A stretch of 64,000 nt of DNA from a bacterium (GTDB taxonomy: Bacteria > Electryoneota > RPQS01), in contig DASXUQ010000019.1 of assembly GCA_036504735.1 (NCBI GenBank), positions 186,001 through 250,000 of the forward strand, in the 5' to 3' direction. Both the position numbers and the translations under genes were made by a program. Shown piece by piece: positions 26,021 to 34,549 of the stretch. Position 1 is the stretch's first letter. Every line of letters starts with the position of its first letter. The notes beneath the pieces were generated by a model, which was not told where the DNA came from, did not search any database, and saw only the letters and a list, made by a program, of their open reading frames with translations.

Positions 26021-28234
26021 TCAGGGATTCGGACGGCCGCCGCCGAAGTTGGTACTAAAGACGCGCGGCTGGTTGAAGAACAGGGCTTCATAGGCGATGA
26101 CCGCGGCCACCTTCGTTCCACCCATTTCCGGCACGTAGTCGTTCTTGATAAAGGAAAGCGGGAAGGTGAACAGACCCGAACGGAACCGCGTCCACAGTTC
26201 GATATTGAATCGGCCCTGATCGCGGTTGTAGGTGATCACGCTCTGGTAGCGGATGTAGTTCGTCGCCACCGGCTGATCGTGGCTGGGTTGGATCGGAATG
26301 TAGGTGTAATCGACCTGCAGTGAATCCGAATCCTGCCAGGCACCTGCGGTTGCCGGCGTGGAGACCACAATGCGCCACTCGCCGGGAAGACCACTGGGCA
26401 GAATCTCGCGGTCCACGGCGATCACTTCGCCTGCTACGCCTCGTGTTGCATTGAACACACGGCTCACATTCAGAATCCGCGTGTGGCCTGCGGCGGGACG
26501 CAGATTGGCTCGCGACGGCGTGGAGGAGACTACCATGCAGTCCACATTGAACGCGCTATCTGACGCCAACGACGAGCAGGAATTATAGTTGTAGAGGGAC
26601 ACGGTATATTCCGTGCCGGAAGCGGCGCCGCTGCGGCCAAAGTAGTCCACCTCGGGCAGGCAGTAATAGCGCTGGCTATGGTAGATCATGCGGTGCACAA
26701 GGGCGGTATCCACTTCAAGGCCCGGCAGCAGCCGGTCGGTCGTCGTGGCGCCGCCGAAGTCCGCCGCTTGCGACATGTTGGTCGCCTGCTGACCCTTTGC
26801 GCACACCGTCGAAAGGTTGTGGTAATCGCGGAAATGGCGATCTGCCCAGTTGGAAGCCGTAGGTACAAGGTCGCCGCACTGAGTCAGACCGAAATCGCGG
26901 AAGACGCCGCGGCCTGAAAACAGAACCTGACCGCCAACCTTCATGTATTCCTGCAGCACCTTGACGCGAGATTGAATATCCGTCGGTGCGTTACGGGACA
27001 GATTGTCGGAAATGACCCAGACCCATTTGTAGTGACGGATATGGTCAATGGGCACCCGGTTATTGAGCGTGAAGTCCTTGTCAAGATACCAGTCGTACTG
27101 GTTCGGAATCGGAGTCGGATTCGCCAGCGGGTTTAGCGCACGCCACTGCTCGGCCAGCGCCAGACCTTCCGGGATCACGGCATTGTAAAAGTCCGTAATC
27201 TCCTGATCGTTGCGCATACCGAAATTGGTGGAGTCGATGCCGGCGGTGGGATGAGCAGTCCAATCCACCACCAAAAGCTGACGGTCGAAGTTGCGGCCCT
27301 CGACGGCGCTGACGGCGCGGAACGTCGCCCAGCATACCGAATCCGGTGTGGATTCGGTCAAGCCGTCGTCACGCACCTTGAGGTAGAATTTGTAGGACCC
27401 GTCCAGTTGGAAGTTCGGGTCAACGGCGAAGGCCGCCGCCGCCGCAAACGTCACCTGAGCCTCGGAACTCCATGGGCTCCATCCCTGGGCATAGCCGACG
27501 ACATGGTTGCTGTCGTCCCGAATGGCATAGGGGAAGATTTCGCCGGTCGTCTCATTCTGCAGCATGTAGCTGTAGGTGAGCGGGATCACATTCAGCGCAC
27601 GGCTGTCCGGATCACTTCCCTTCCACAGGAAACCGATGCCCGGATAGGTGGACGTCAGCGTGTCCCCCCAGAACAGGGTGTCGGGAATGTCATAGTGAAG
27701 CTGATAGTCCTGCGGTCTGTCCGGCGAAGTGCGGGTAACATCCAGCGCCCACTTGACCGACGGGGCGTAGGGCGGATTGTTGGTGCGGAAGAATGTGCGC
27801 ACCTTGACGGAGGAGAACGCGCCCTTGTCGTCCACGCAGCGGAGCATGAACACGTGCTCCGTGATGGTCGTGTCGGCGGCGCGGCGCAGATAAACGGTGT
27901 CCGCGTTGCTGTACGTTGTCACCCAGGCTGAGGCCGGCAGCGAGTTGATGTACTGCTGCAGGGCCGCATCGCCCGCCCGGTACGCATTCACCGCGGCGGT
28001 ATCGCCCGCGTCATGGTACTGGAAAGCGTTCACCAGACCGTCAGCATCGTACCCGTACCAGCGCACGACGGGAGCATAGCTGAAGGTCGTGCTGTCCAGC
28101 GGGATATTGACGAAATGAACCTCGGGCGCGCGATTTTCCGAAAGGCCGTCACCCAACCGGTTACATCCCCAGAAACTCGTCCCCAGGAAAATAGCCAGGA
28201 TGACAGCCAGCAAAACTTTCGTTCGATGAAGCAT
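26021..28234 (-). CDS. large lipoprotein, function unknown (operon gene 5)
   Basis: 737 residues; signal peptide with lipobox-like FWGC, so lipidated at C24 is likely. Good ribosome-binding site GGAGA. The N-terminal half has repeated Ig/fibronectin-like beta segments with the pattern NRAPEVHFVNIPLDST ... VRWYGYDADG and NNPPYAPSVKW, also KGSDPDSRA. The central part has a Rossmann-like stretch (about 345-470, RQLLVVDWT ... KWVWVISDNLSRNAPTDI) where the frame describes loss of access, as in GldG/DUF4350-type domains, but no family can be named with certainty. Last gene of the operon, 70 bp after the PorV-like gene. Confidence 0.75.
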   Translation of the reverse strand: MLHRTKVLLAVILAIFLGTSFWGCNRLGDGLSENRAPEVHFVNIPLDSTTFSYAPVVRWYGYDADGLVNAFQYHDAGDTAAVNAYRAGDAALQQYINSLPASAWVTTYSNADTVYLRRAADTTITEHVFMLRCVDDKGAFSSVKVRTFFRTNNPPYAPSVKWALDVTRTSPDRPQDYQLHYDIPDTLFWGDTLTSTYPGIGFLWKGSDPDSRALNVIPLTYSYMLQNETTGEIFPYAIRDDSNHVVGYAQGWSPWSSEAQVTFAAAAAFAVDPNFQLDGSYKFYLKVRDDGLTESTPDSVCWATFRAVSAVEGRNFDRQLLVVDWTAHPTAGIDSTNFGMRNDQEITDFYNAVIPEGLALAEQWRALNPLANPTPIPNQYDWYLDKDFTLNNRVPIDHIRHYKWVWVISDNLSRNAPTDIQSRVKVLQEYMKVGGQVLFSGRGVFRDFGLTQCGDLVPTASNWADRHFRDYHNLSTVCAKGQQATNMSQAADFGGATTTDRLLPGLEVDTALVHRMIYHSQRYYCLPEVDYFGRSGAASGTEYTVSLYNYNSCSSLASDSAFNVDCMVVSSTPSRANLRPAAGHTRILNVSRVFNATRGVAGEVIAVDREILPSGLPGEWRIVVSTPATAGAWQDSDSLQVDYTYIPIQPSHDQPVATNYIRYQSVITYNRDQGRFNIELWTRFRSGLFTFPLSFIKNDYVPEMGGTKVAAVIAYEALFFNQPRVFSTNFGGGRPNP

Positions 28235-28304
28235 AGTGGTCTCCGGTAGCGAACCGCACGCCAGCGCCGCGGCTCAGCAGATCTGCGGGATCCCTTCAGG
28301 AATG

Positions 28305-29390
28305 TTAAAAGATCGGCTTCTTAAACTTGTATCCGAGGGAGAAGCGGTGGATGTTGTCGAGGAACGTGATGCCGGTAAACGCGTAGTCTACACTCAAACC
28401 GATCTTGTCGAACCTGAAGCCGGCCCCAACGGTCGCGCCGTTCTGGAAGAACTTGCCGTCCGGCGAGAACAACGGGTATTCGGCAAACGGATCATAGTTC
28501 TTAGCGTCCTGACCGGCAAGAATCCGCTTCTCGTATTCGTCCCAACTGTACCGTTTGATGGCGTTGATCTTCTTGCCAAAGCGCAGGAAGGCCATGTTCT
28601 GGTAACCGTATTCCAGACCGATATTGTACACTTCAAGGTTATCGTTCGGGTGCGACCAGGATAAACCGAGCAGCAGCGCATGCGTGCCGACCGAGTCCGT
28701 GCCCGTCGTCCACTGGTAATCCTTGGTGTTCAGCAGGTATCCGGCCAAGCCGAACGTGAAGTTCATCGGCATGGGATAGGGCGTGTTCACCATCTTCATG
28801 TCCGGGCCGAAATTCGACGTCAGCATGGCGATGCGCACGCTGCGCCAGCCCGTGGCATAATAGGTGCCCACGTCGGCCGACCAGCCGTTGGCCGACTTAT
28901 CGGCCAGCGTCTCGTTGATATACTTGATCGTGCCACCCACAGAGAACTTGTCGGTGAGCTTCTGACTGTACGTCAAACCGCCGGCGATGTCTCCTGCGGA
29001 GAATGTGCGTCCGGTGCCTTGCGGCATCAGAGTCGTGGTCTCGTCCATGTCGCCCGTCGTCAGATAGGTGACCGACACGGCCCACGCGCCATTCCATTTG
29101 TTCATGGGATGCGAAATCCCGAGGTATCCGTAGCTGAGTCCCGCGGCATAGTCCACATAGCTGACCATCGCCTCGGGGTCGGCCAGGCGGGCCAAGGCCC
29201 CGGGGTTGTGATAGATGGCGCTGGCATCATTGGCGACTGCCACATATGCCTCGCCCATTCCGACCGCGCGGCAACTCGGGCTGATTTTGAGGAACTGCAC
29301 TCCGGCGGTTCCCACTTTGGCCTGAGCCCACACGGCTTGAGGAATCAGTGGAAGTACGGCCAGCAGGACAAAAAGCGGCCATCGCTTCAT
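28305..29390 (-). CDS. PorV/PorQ-family outer-membrane protein (operon gene 4)
   Basis: 361 residues, signal peptide 1-22 and AAGGA ribosome-binding site. The segment AGVQFLKISPSCRAVGMGEA ... ASAIYHNPGALARL is the hallmark of PorV/PorQ (UPF0164-like, FadL-related) proteins; the rest is a beta-barrel ending in FSLGYKFKKPIF with the terminal Phe typical of outer-membrane proteins. In Bacteroidetes PorV is the outer-membrane shuttle for type 9-secreted cargo. Here it is embedded in an operon of exported proteins, 36 bp after the large exported protein, which suggests it serves those partners. No other T9SS core gene is in the window. Confidence 0.9.
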   Translation of the reverse strand: MKRWPLFVLLAVLPLIPQAVWAQAKVGTAGVQFLKISPSCRAVGMGEAYVAVANDASAIYHNPGALARLADPEAMVSYVDYAAGLSYGYLGISHPMNKWNGAWAVSVTYLTTGDMDETTTLMPQGTGRTFSAGDIAGGLTYSQKLTDKFSVGGTIKYINETLADKSANGWSADVGTYYATGWRSVRIAMLTSNFGPDMKMVNTPYPMPMNFTFGLAGYLLNTKDYQWTTGTDSVGTHALLLGLSWSHPNDNLEVYNIGLEYGYQNMAFLRFGKKINAIKRYSWDEYEKRILAGQDAKNYDPFAEYPLFSPDGKFFQNGATVGAGFRFDKIGLSVDYAFTGITFLDNIHRFSLGYKFKKPIF

Positions 29391-29426
29391 GGGAGGGTCC
29401 TTCCGTCTATATAAAGCATCTGAAGC

Positions 29427-32384
29427 TTAGCGAATGATGACAAACTTTCCGGTCTCAATCTTGTGTCCATTCCCCGGCGTTAAGTCTTCCACGGAGAACA
29501 GGTAAATGCCGGACACCACCTGTTGCCTGTTGCGGGAGTTGAGGTCCCACCGCTCGGAATTCAGACTCGGCCACGCGGACTTGTCGCCCGTCGTGTTGTG
29601 GGGAATGATCTGCACAAGGTCGCCGGCCACGGTGAAAATCCGGATCAGGCACTGGTCGGGCAGGTTCATGAACTCAAGGCGGCGGTCAGCCTGCGGATAG
29701 AATCCGGTTGTGCCGTCGTTCATATTCTCCCAGCTCCCTCCACCAGGGCCGCCGTAAGTCTGCGTGTAATCCTGGTAGGCACGGTACGGATTCGGCACCA
29801 CGCGCACCGGATCGTGGGCACTGCCGGCGGGCGCCAGCAGCACCGCGTTGGCGGTGGGACGGGTCTCCAGCGGACCAAGCCCCGAATGCGGATCGCCAAA
29901 GTCCTTAGCCACCACGGAATAGTAACGCGGCCAGAGACGGTTCGCCTTGATATGATATTCGTACGTCGAATCGTTGCCCGCCATGCGGATCGATTCGAAG
30001 CCCGTATTGTTGCTCACCGCATGCAGCGTGCCACGCTTGCCCAGAATCGTGCTGTCACCTCGGCCCGCGGCCATCAAAGAATCGTACATCGCTTTGTTGA
30101 CCGGGATCGTCATCATCGAATCGGTATCGATCGAGAAATAGGCGAAGTCCACCAGATCGAACTCGTCCAGCAAATTGTACTGGTCGTCCTGGTTTACATT
30201 GGCCCAGAGGATCTTGTAGCCTTCGAAGTCCTGCACCCGCGAGAAAGGATCACGGTAGTCGACATTTTCCGAGGACTTCTTCGCCCAGCGCAGAATCACT
30301 TCGTCGCCCCGCAGCTCGTAGCCGAGGCCGCCGATGTAGTCCTGGTCCGTACGCACCACACCGCCCGCATGACTCGCGGAGTTGTGGGTGCCGGGCAACG
30401 CGTAGAGCAACGCCGGAATCGGCGGAGGCGGCGGACCGGTAAAGTCCGGAACACCGTCGCCCTGATCGAGGAAACCATTCCCCGCCATCCAGCCCATATC
30501 CCAATCGCCCAGTTTCGGGACACCATGGTAGATCAGATTGTCAGGGATAATCTGGTCTTCGGAAGACCATGAATTATTGGCGTTGGAGACCGAGTCAATC
30601 CTGCCGTTGCGCTCCGAACCGTCACAGTCAGGCCCGGTGTAATAGCCGGCGAATTTCGCGTTAGCGCCGGCGTGCAGCGCCGGATCCCCTTCGGTGAAGT
30701 ACCAGACGGGGATACTGTCATAAGGCTGGCTCGGATCGTTGCAGTTCCTTGGGCGGAAGCCGGCGGGCATTTCGGTATAGATACCGTCGGTGCCGACGTC
30801 CTCGCCGTACCAGCCATCGCCCACATCCGGTTTGCCGTCGCCATCAAGATCCCACATCGGCGTATCATGCATCCGGTTGTCGTAGACTTCCAACGCCCAA
30901 CGCGCGTTCTGGCGCAGATCCGAGAAGTTGAACAGGCTCGAATCGATATTCTGGTTGGACGGCTGCGGATGGCTCGGATCGTGGAAGTTCTCGCCGCCCA
31001 CGTAGGCGATCGTCATATTGAACTTCTCGCCCGGGTTCAGGCGGTAGATCCGACGGCCGGATTCGTCGGTATAGTCGTAGACGCCCAGCGGACCCCAGGA
31101 CAGCAGGTAACGAGTATCGTACCCATTGGCAATGTCCGCGGCGTTCGGTGACGGGTCGTCCGTGCACCAGCCCTTGTTAATCGGATTGCTGACGGTGCCG
31201 ATATTCTGCGGCGCAACCTGGGACATCTTGTCCACCATGATCTGCCAGAAATCGAATTCGCCGTTGCTCAGGATCTGATACTTGTGCTCGTCGCCCATCG
31301 GTGTTCCGAACAGGCGTGTCCATCCCATGCCCATACTGTCGCGGCGGCAGTAATCTTCCCAGGACGGGCCGTAGTCCAGCGTCACGTCGCCGTTCGAGAT
31401 CCACCAGTTGAAGGAGGTCTTGAGGCGCGGGTTCGGACCGCGGATGACGCGGGTGCCGGTCACATTCGGGACAATCAGCGGACCGGACGTCATGGTTGGA
31501 TCGCGCCCGTCGTTGTCCGCGATCCATGCCACGTTGATCGGAATCGTCACCGTATCGGCGCCGTTCACTTCCTGATAATTTTCCAGGAAGCCGCAAATAT
31601 CGTCCGTGTGCTGATTGAGCATGTCCTTCCGGCCCACATCGGCGTCCACATACAGACCGACGTAGAGATTCTTCAGGAAGTTCGAGGCGATATTTTCGAT
31701 CTCAAAATCCACGAGGATGAAGTCTTCGGCAAACGCCTGGCTGAACGCATAGGACTTCTGCGAAATCTTGATGCCCAGCGGACGATGCACACCGTCCACG
31801 GGATCGTTGTCCACGAAGCCGGGATCCTTCAGCGTGTCGGCGTAACTGCAGATGAAATCCTGATCCGAAACCGCATTGGCTTCATCGGTCACATACTCGC
31901 CGAGGCAGTTGGTGCGGCCGGGACGCGTCGAACGCTCAATGATGCCATTCGCGGCGCCGGGGCCAGGCCAGAATTCGTTGATCGACGGGGAAAACCAACC
32001 GTCGGTACCGGTACTGACGCGCTTGGTTTCGAATCCCTGTTCAACGATCAGCGCGCCGACCCACAGACCGGCCTGGAACAGATATTCCTGGCCGCTCCCT
32101 GCGGGAAATTCGCACTGGTCGGCCCACTGGTTGGGCGGACAGGGATTCTTGAGGGCGGTGCTCTGACCGGGGCCGTCATTTCCCAGGTAGCCGTGGTTGG
32201 TGATGTTCATCTTCATCTTGCCCACGTCATGAACCCGGTTCTGGGCGTTGGGCCGAGCGAACATTGGGCGCACCGGTCCACGGACCCGCGATGCGTCAAA
32301 TGGTCCGTTCGCAGCCAGAGCACTCAGCGCCAGGCCGCAGACAAATGCCACCGATAAAACCACTCGAACAGATAATCTGTGCAT
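29427..32384 (-). CDS. large exported protein with C-terminal sorting-like domain (operon gene 3)
   Basis: 985 residues from the ATG at 32384 with GGAGG upstream; signal peptide cleaved near ALA24. The body is mostly beta-structured with Asp/Asn-rich segments resembling Ca loops (LDGDGKPDVGDGWYG) and many Trp/Tyr. The C-terminal about 110 residues (VRVVPNPYRAY ... LIRIFTVAGDLVQII ... GIYLFSVED ... GKFVIIR) is a FlgD/sorting-like domain that begins with VPNPY instead of YPNPFNP. Proteins of this kind occur widely in FCB candidate phyla without assigned function. It sits between a beta-helix lipoprotein and a PorV-like protein and is the likely cargo of the latter. Confidence 0.82.
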   Translation of the reverse strand: MHRLSVRVVLSVAFVCGLALSALAANGPFDASRVRGPVRPMFARPNAQNRVHDVGKMKMNITNHGYLGNDGPGQSTALKNPCPPNQWADQCEFPAGSGQEYLFQAGLWVGALIVEQGFETKRVSTGTDGWFSPSINEFWPGPGAANGIIERSTRPGRTNCLGEYVTDEANAVSDQDFICSYADTLKDPGFVDNDPVDGVHRPLGIKISQKSYAFSQAFAEDFILVDFEIENIASNFLKNLYVGLYVDADVGRKDMLNQHTDDICGFLENYQEVNGADTVTIPINVAWIADNDGRDPTMTSGPLIVPNVTGTRVIRGPNPRLKTSFNWWISNGDVTLDYGPSWEDYCRRDSMGMGWTRLFGTPMGDEHKYQILSNGEFDFWQIMVDKMSQVAPQNIGTVSNPINKGWCTDDPSPNAADIANGYDTRYLLSWGPLGVYDYTDESGRRIYRLNPGEKFNMTIAYVGGENFHDPSHPQPSNQNIDSSLFNFSDLRQNARWALEVYDNRMHDTPMWDLDGDGKPDVGDGWYGEDVGTDGIYTEMPAGFRPRNCNDPSQPYDSIPVWYFTEGDPALHAGANAKFAGYYTGPDCDGSERNGRIDSVSNANNSWSSEDQIIPDNLIYHGVPKLGDWDMGWMAGNGFLDQGDGVPDFTGPPPPPIPALLYALPGTHNSASHAGGVVRTDQDYIGGLGYELRGDEVILRWAKKSSENVDYRDPFSRVQDFEGYKILWANVNQDDQYNLLDEFDLVDFAYFSIDTDSMMTIPVNKAMYDSLMAAGRGDSTILGKRGTLHAVSNNTGFESIRMAGNDSTYEYHIKANRLWPRYYSVVAKDFGDPHSGLGPLETRPTANAVLLAPAGSAHDPVRVVPNPYRAYQDYTQTYGGPGGGSWENMNDGTTGFYPQADRRLEFMNLPDQCLIRIFTVAGDLVQIIPHNTTGDKSAWPSLNSERWDLNSRNRQQVVSGIYLFSVEDLTPGNGHKIETGKFVIIR

Positions 32385-32446
32385 AGATGTCAAACCTCCA
32401 GCGGGTAGGCGGCCGGTGCCGCGCCCGGTGTGTTCCAGCTTGAAAA

Positions 32447-34495
32447 TCACTTTGAAGCGAGCCCGCCGGATGATTGCCGGATGGCTCCTGCGCCGACACT
32501 GCCGCCGTTCGGGCCGCCGAAGGCGCCCATATCCGTCGGCGAGCCGTCGGGATTCATGCCCGCGTTACGGCAGGGTGAGGAGGCGGACAGGTGGAAGTCC
32601 GTCTCGCCGGCAAACTGCGGATCCGCGTTGAGATCCGTCAGATGGGCGATTCGGTCTGCCGGCATGTAATTCCAGTCCGTGGAGTTCTGCCCGCTGATGT
32701 ACACATGCCCGAAAACGTCGTTGTAGTCGAGAACCGGCGTGGACGATTCCACGACATACAGTCCGTACCGGTCGTTATGGTAGACGATCGTGTTGCGGAG
32801 ATGCGGATCGCAGTTGTTGGTCATGTCCATGCCGTGATAGCCGTTGTGGGCAAACACGTTATTGGTGAGGACCGGACTGCTGAACGCCTCCAGCGCCAGA
32901 CCGACCGTCACGTTGGAATGCACGATACAGTTCGTGATTTCCGCCGCCGTTCCCGCATTGCGCAGCCAGATGCCACGGCCGCGGCTGGCGCGGATCACCG
33001 TGTTGCGGATCGTCGTCGCAGAACTGTCCGCCTTGATGCCGTACAGACCGCACGCGTTGAACGTGCAATCCGCGACACGCACGGTGTCGGTAAAGTCGGG
33101 GGTCTGTGTGGCGATCTGCATGCCGTAGTCGAATCCGTGGTCGAACAGACAGTTCTCGAACACAACACCCGGCTTGTAGACGTCAACAACTTTATAATCC
33201 ACCATATCCAGACCCCGCACCGTCGAAGGCGTAAACAGGGAGTCCGTATTGAAGAAGCGAATACCGCCCCACAGATCGCCGCCCGTCGCGCCCACCGAAA
33301 TGCGCGCGCGGGACGTGGAGTTGCCGTCCACGATCAGCTTGCCATGGACTTCGATAGTGTACAGACCCGTGGTTTCGATGTGCGTCCCGGCGGGTATCGT
33401 CAGGATCGTGCCCGGATTGATGCGGACGTTGCAGGACATGCGGTAGGTAATGCCCGCATTCAGGGTGCCGGAGACCACGCCGCGCAGCTCGCCGCCCGAC
33501 TGGACGTAGGGCAGCGTGCCCATGTCGGCGCGGGTATTGTCTACCTGGTCGAGGTCTTCACCCGCCGGGCCGGCATCAATGGCCGGTGAGCAGGATTGCA
33601 GCGCCAAATCGCTGCCGTCACGCAGCCACGTGCGGGGGGGATCCGCCTCTGTGCCCGTGTCGCCCATGTAGGTCAGCTTCGGATCCAGATCGATGTTGAA
33701 GAACCGGTCGCAACTGTCCAGATTCTGGTTGGTCTGGAATTTTACGCCGTACCGCGAGGAGTCGTATCCCATCAGGAACGAGATCGCGTGGTTGCCGCCG
33801 ACGCAGTTGTAAGACACATCGGGGCGTCCGGTTTCGCCGACTCCTTCGGGGAGTTGCACCGATGTGTCGGCGCGAACCGCCGAAGCGTCGTTGAACGTCA
33901 GCACATTGTAGCGGATTCGCGGAGCGCTGCCCGCGCCCGTCATATAGACAGCATTGTTCTGATTGGCCACCACCACGCAGCGTTCGATAACCGGGCTCGA
34001 GTTGTTGATCGCCAGCATGCCGCGGTAGGTCTGCGCCTCGACGTTGGTGGTGTCCGTGTCATAGAACGCGCCCCAACTGAATACGCAGTGCTCAAATCTC
34101 GAAGGATCGGTGGGATTGTGCAGTTTGAAGCCGCGCCACTGCCCCATGGCCGGACTGGTGCGGGCCGACGTAAAGATAATCGGCTGGGAGGCCGTACCGA
34201 CGGCGGTAATCTTTCCCGCCACGTCCACCCACCACAGACTGTCGAACATGATCTCCGTACCGGCTTGGATCTCCACGGTCCGGCCTTCGGGGATCACCCA
34301 GTTCTCCGACACAATGTACGGCCTGTCGGCGCGCGCGATGTAGGTCGCGTTTACGTCGAGGGGGATGCCGTCACGAAACTCGGGCGGCGGAGTCACGGGA
34401 TTCGAGTCGGGCTTGGAACAGCCGATCAATCCCGCGATGATGAGCAGGCTCAAAAGGGAGCCGCGAAGGAGTTTAGATTTCACCATGGCTTTCAT
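32447..34495 (-). CDS. right-handed parallel beta-helix lipoprotein (operon gene 2)
   Basis: 682 residues from the ATG at 34495 (ATG at 34486 is an alternative). Lipobox LIGC gives a lipidated C26. Two stretches of parallel beta-helix repeats follow (about 60-290 and 340-640) with rungs such as TVEIQAGTEIMFDS, PVIERCVVVANQNNAVYMTG, TTIRNTVIRASRGRGIWLRN and PHLRNTIVYHNDRYGLYVVE (pectate-lyase/NosD-like PbH1). Such folds bind or cleave polysaccharides or act as adhesins; catalytic residues were not identified. The C-terminus ends with Gly/Ser-rich sequence rather than a sorting domain. 54 bp after the TonB-dependent receptor gene. Confidence 0.88.
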   Translation of the reverse strand: MKAMVKSKLLRGSLLSLLIIAGLIGCSKPDSNPVTPPPEFRDGIPLDVNATYIARADRPYIVSENWVIPEGRTVEIQAGTEIMFDSLWWVDVAGKITAVGTASQPIIFTSARTSPAMGQWRGFKLHNPTDPSRFEHCVFSWGAFYDTDTTNVEAQTYRGMLAINNSSPVIERCVVVANQNNAVYMTGAGSAPRIRYNVLTFNDASAVRADTSVQLPEGVGETGRPDVSYNCVGGNHAISFLMGYDSSRYGVKFQTNQNLDSCDRFFNIDLDPKLTYMGDTGTEADPPRTWLRDGSDLALQSCSPAIDAGPAGEDLDQVDNTRADMGTLPYVQSGGELRGVVSGTLNAGITYRMSCNVRINPGTILTIPAGTHIETTGLYTIEVHGKLIVDGNSTSRARISVGATGGDLWGGIRFFNTDSLFTPSTVRGLDMVDYKVVDVYKPGVVFENCLFDHGFDYGMQIATQTPDFTDTVRVADCTFNACGLYGIKADSSATTIRNTVIRASRGRGIWLRNAGTAAEITNCIVHSNVTVGLALEAFSSPVLTNNVFAHNGYHGMDMTNNCDPHLRNTIVYHNDRYGLYVVESSTPVLDYNDVFGHVYISGQNSTDWNYMPADRIAHLTDLNADPQFAGETDFHLSASSPCRNAGMNPDGSPTDMGAFGGPNGGSVGAGAIRQSSGGLASK

Positions 34496-34549
34496 GGGCA
34501 AGATTCGAAAACGGGACGCGCCGAAACGCGATGAACGTAAACGTGCCGC

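Noticed and set aside
25921-26121. N-terminal extension of the TPR-tailed membrane protein
   Set aside because: It would run through a 13-bp terminator hairpin and into the next gene; the added residues do not resemble a protein and the hydrophobic signal starts at the ATG at 25920.
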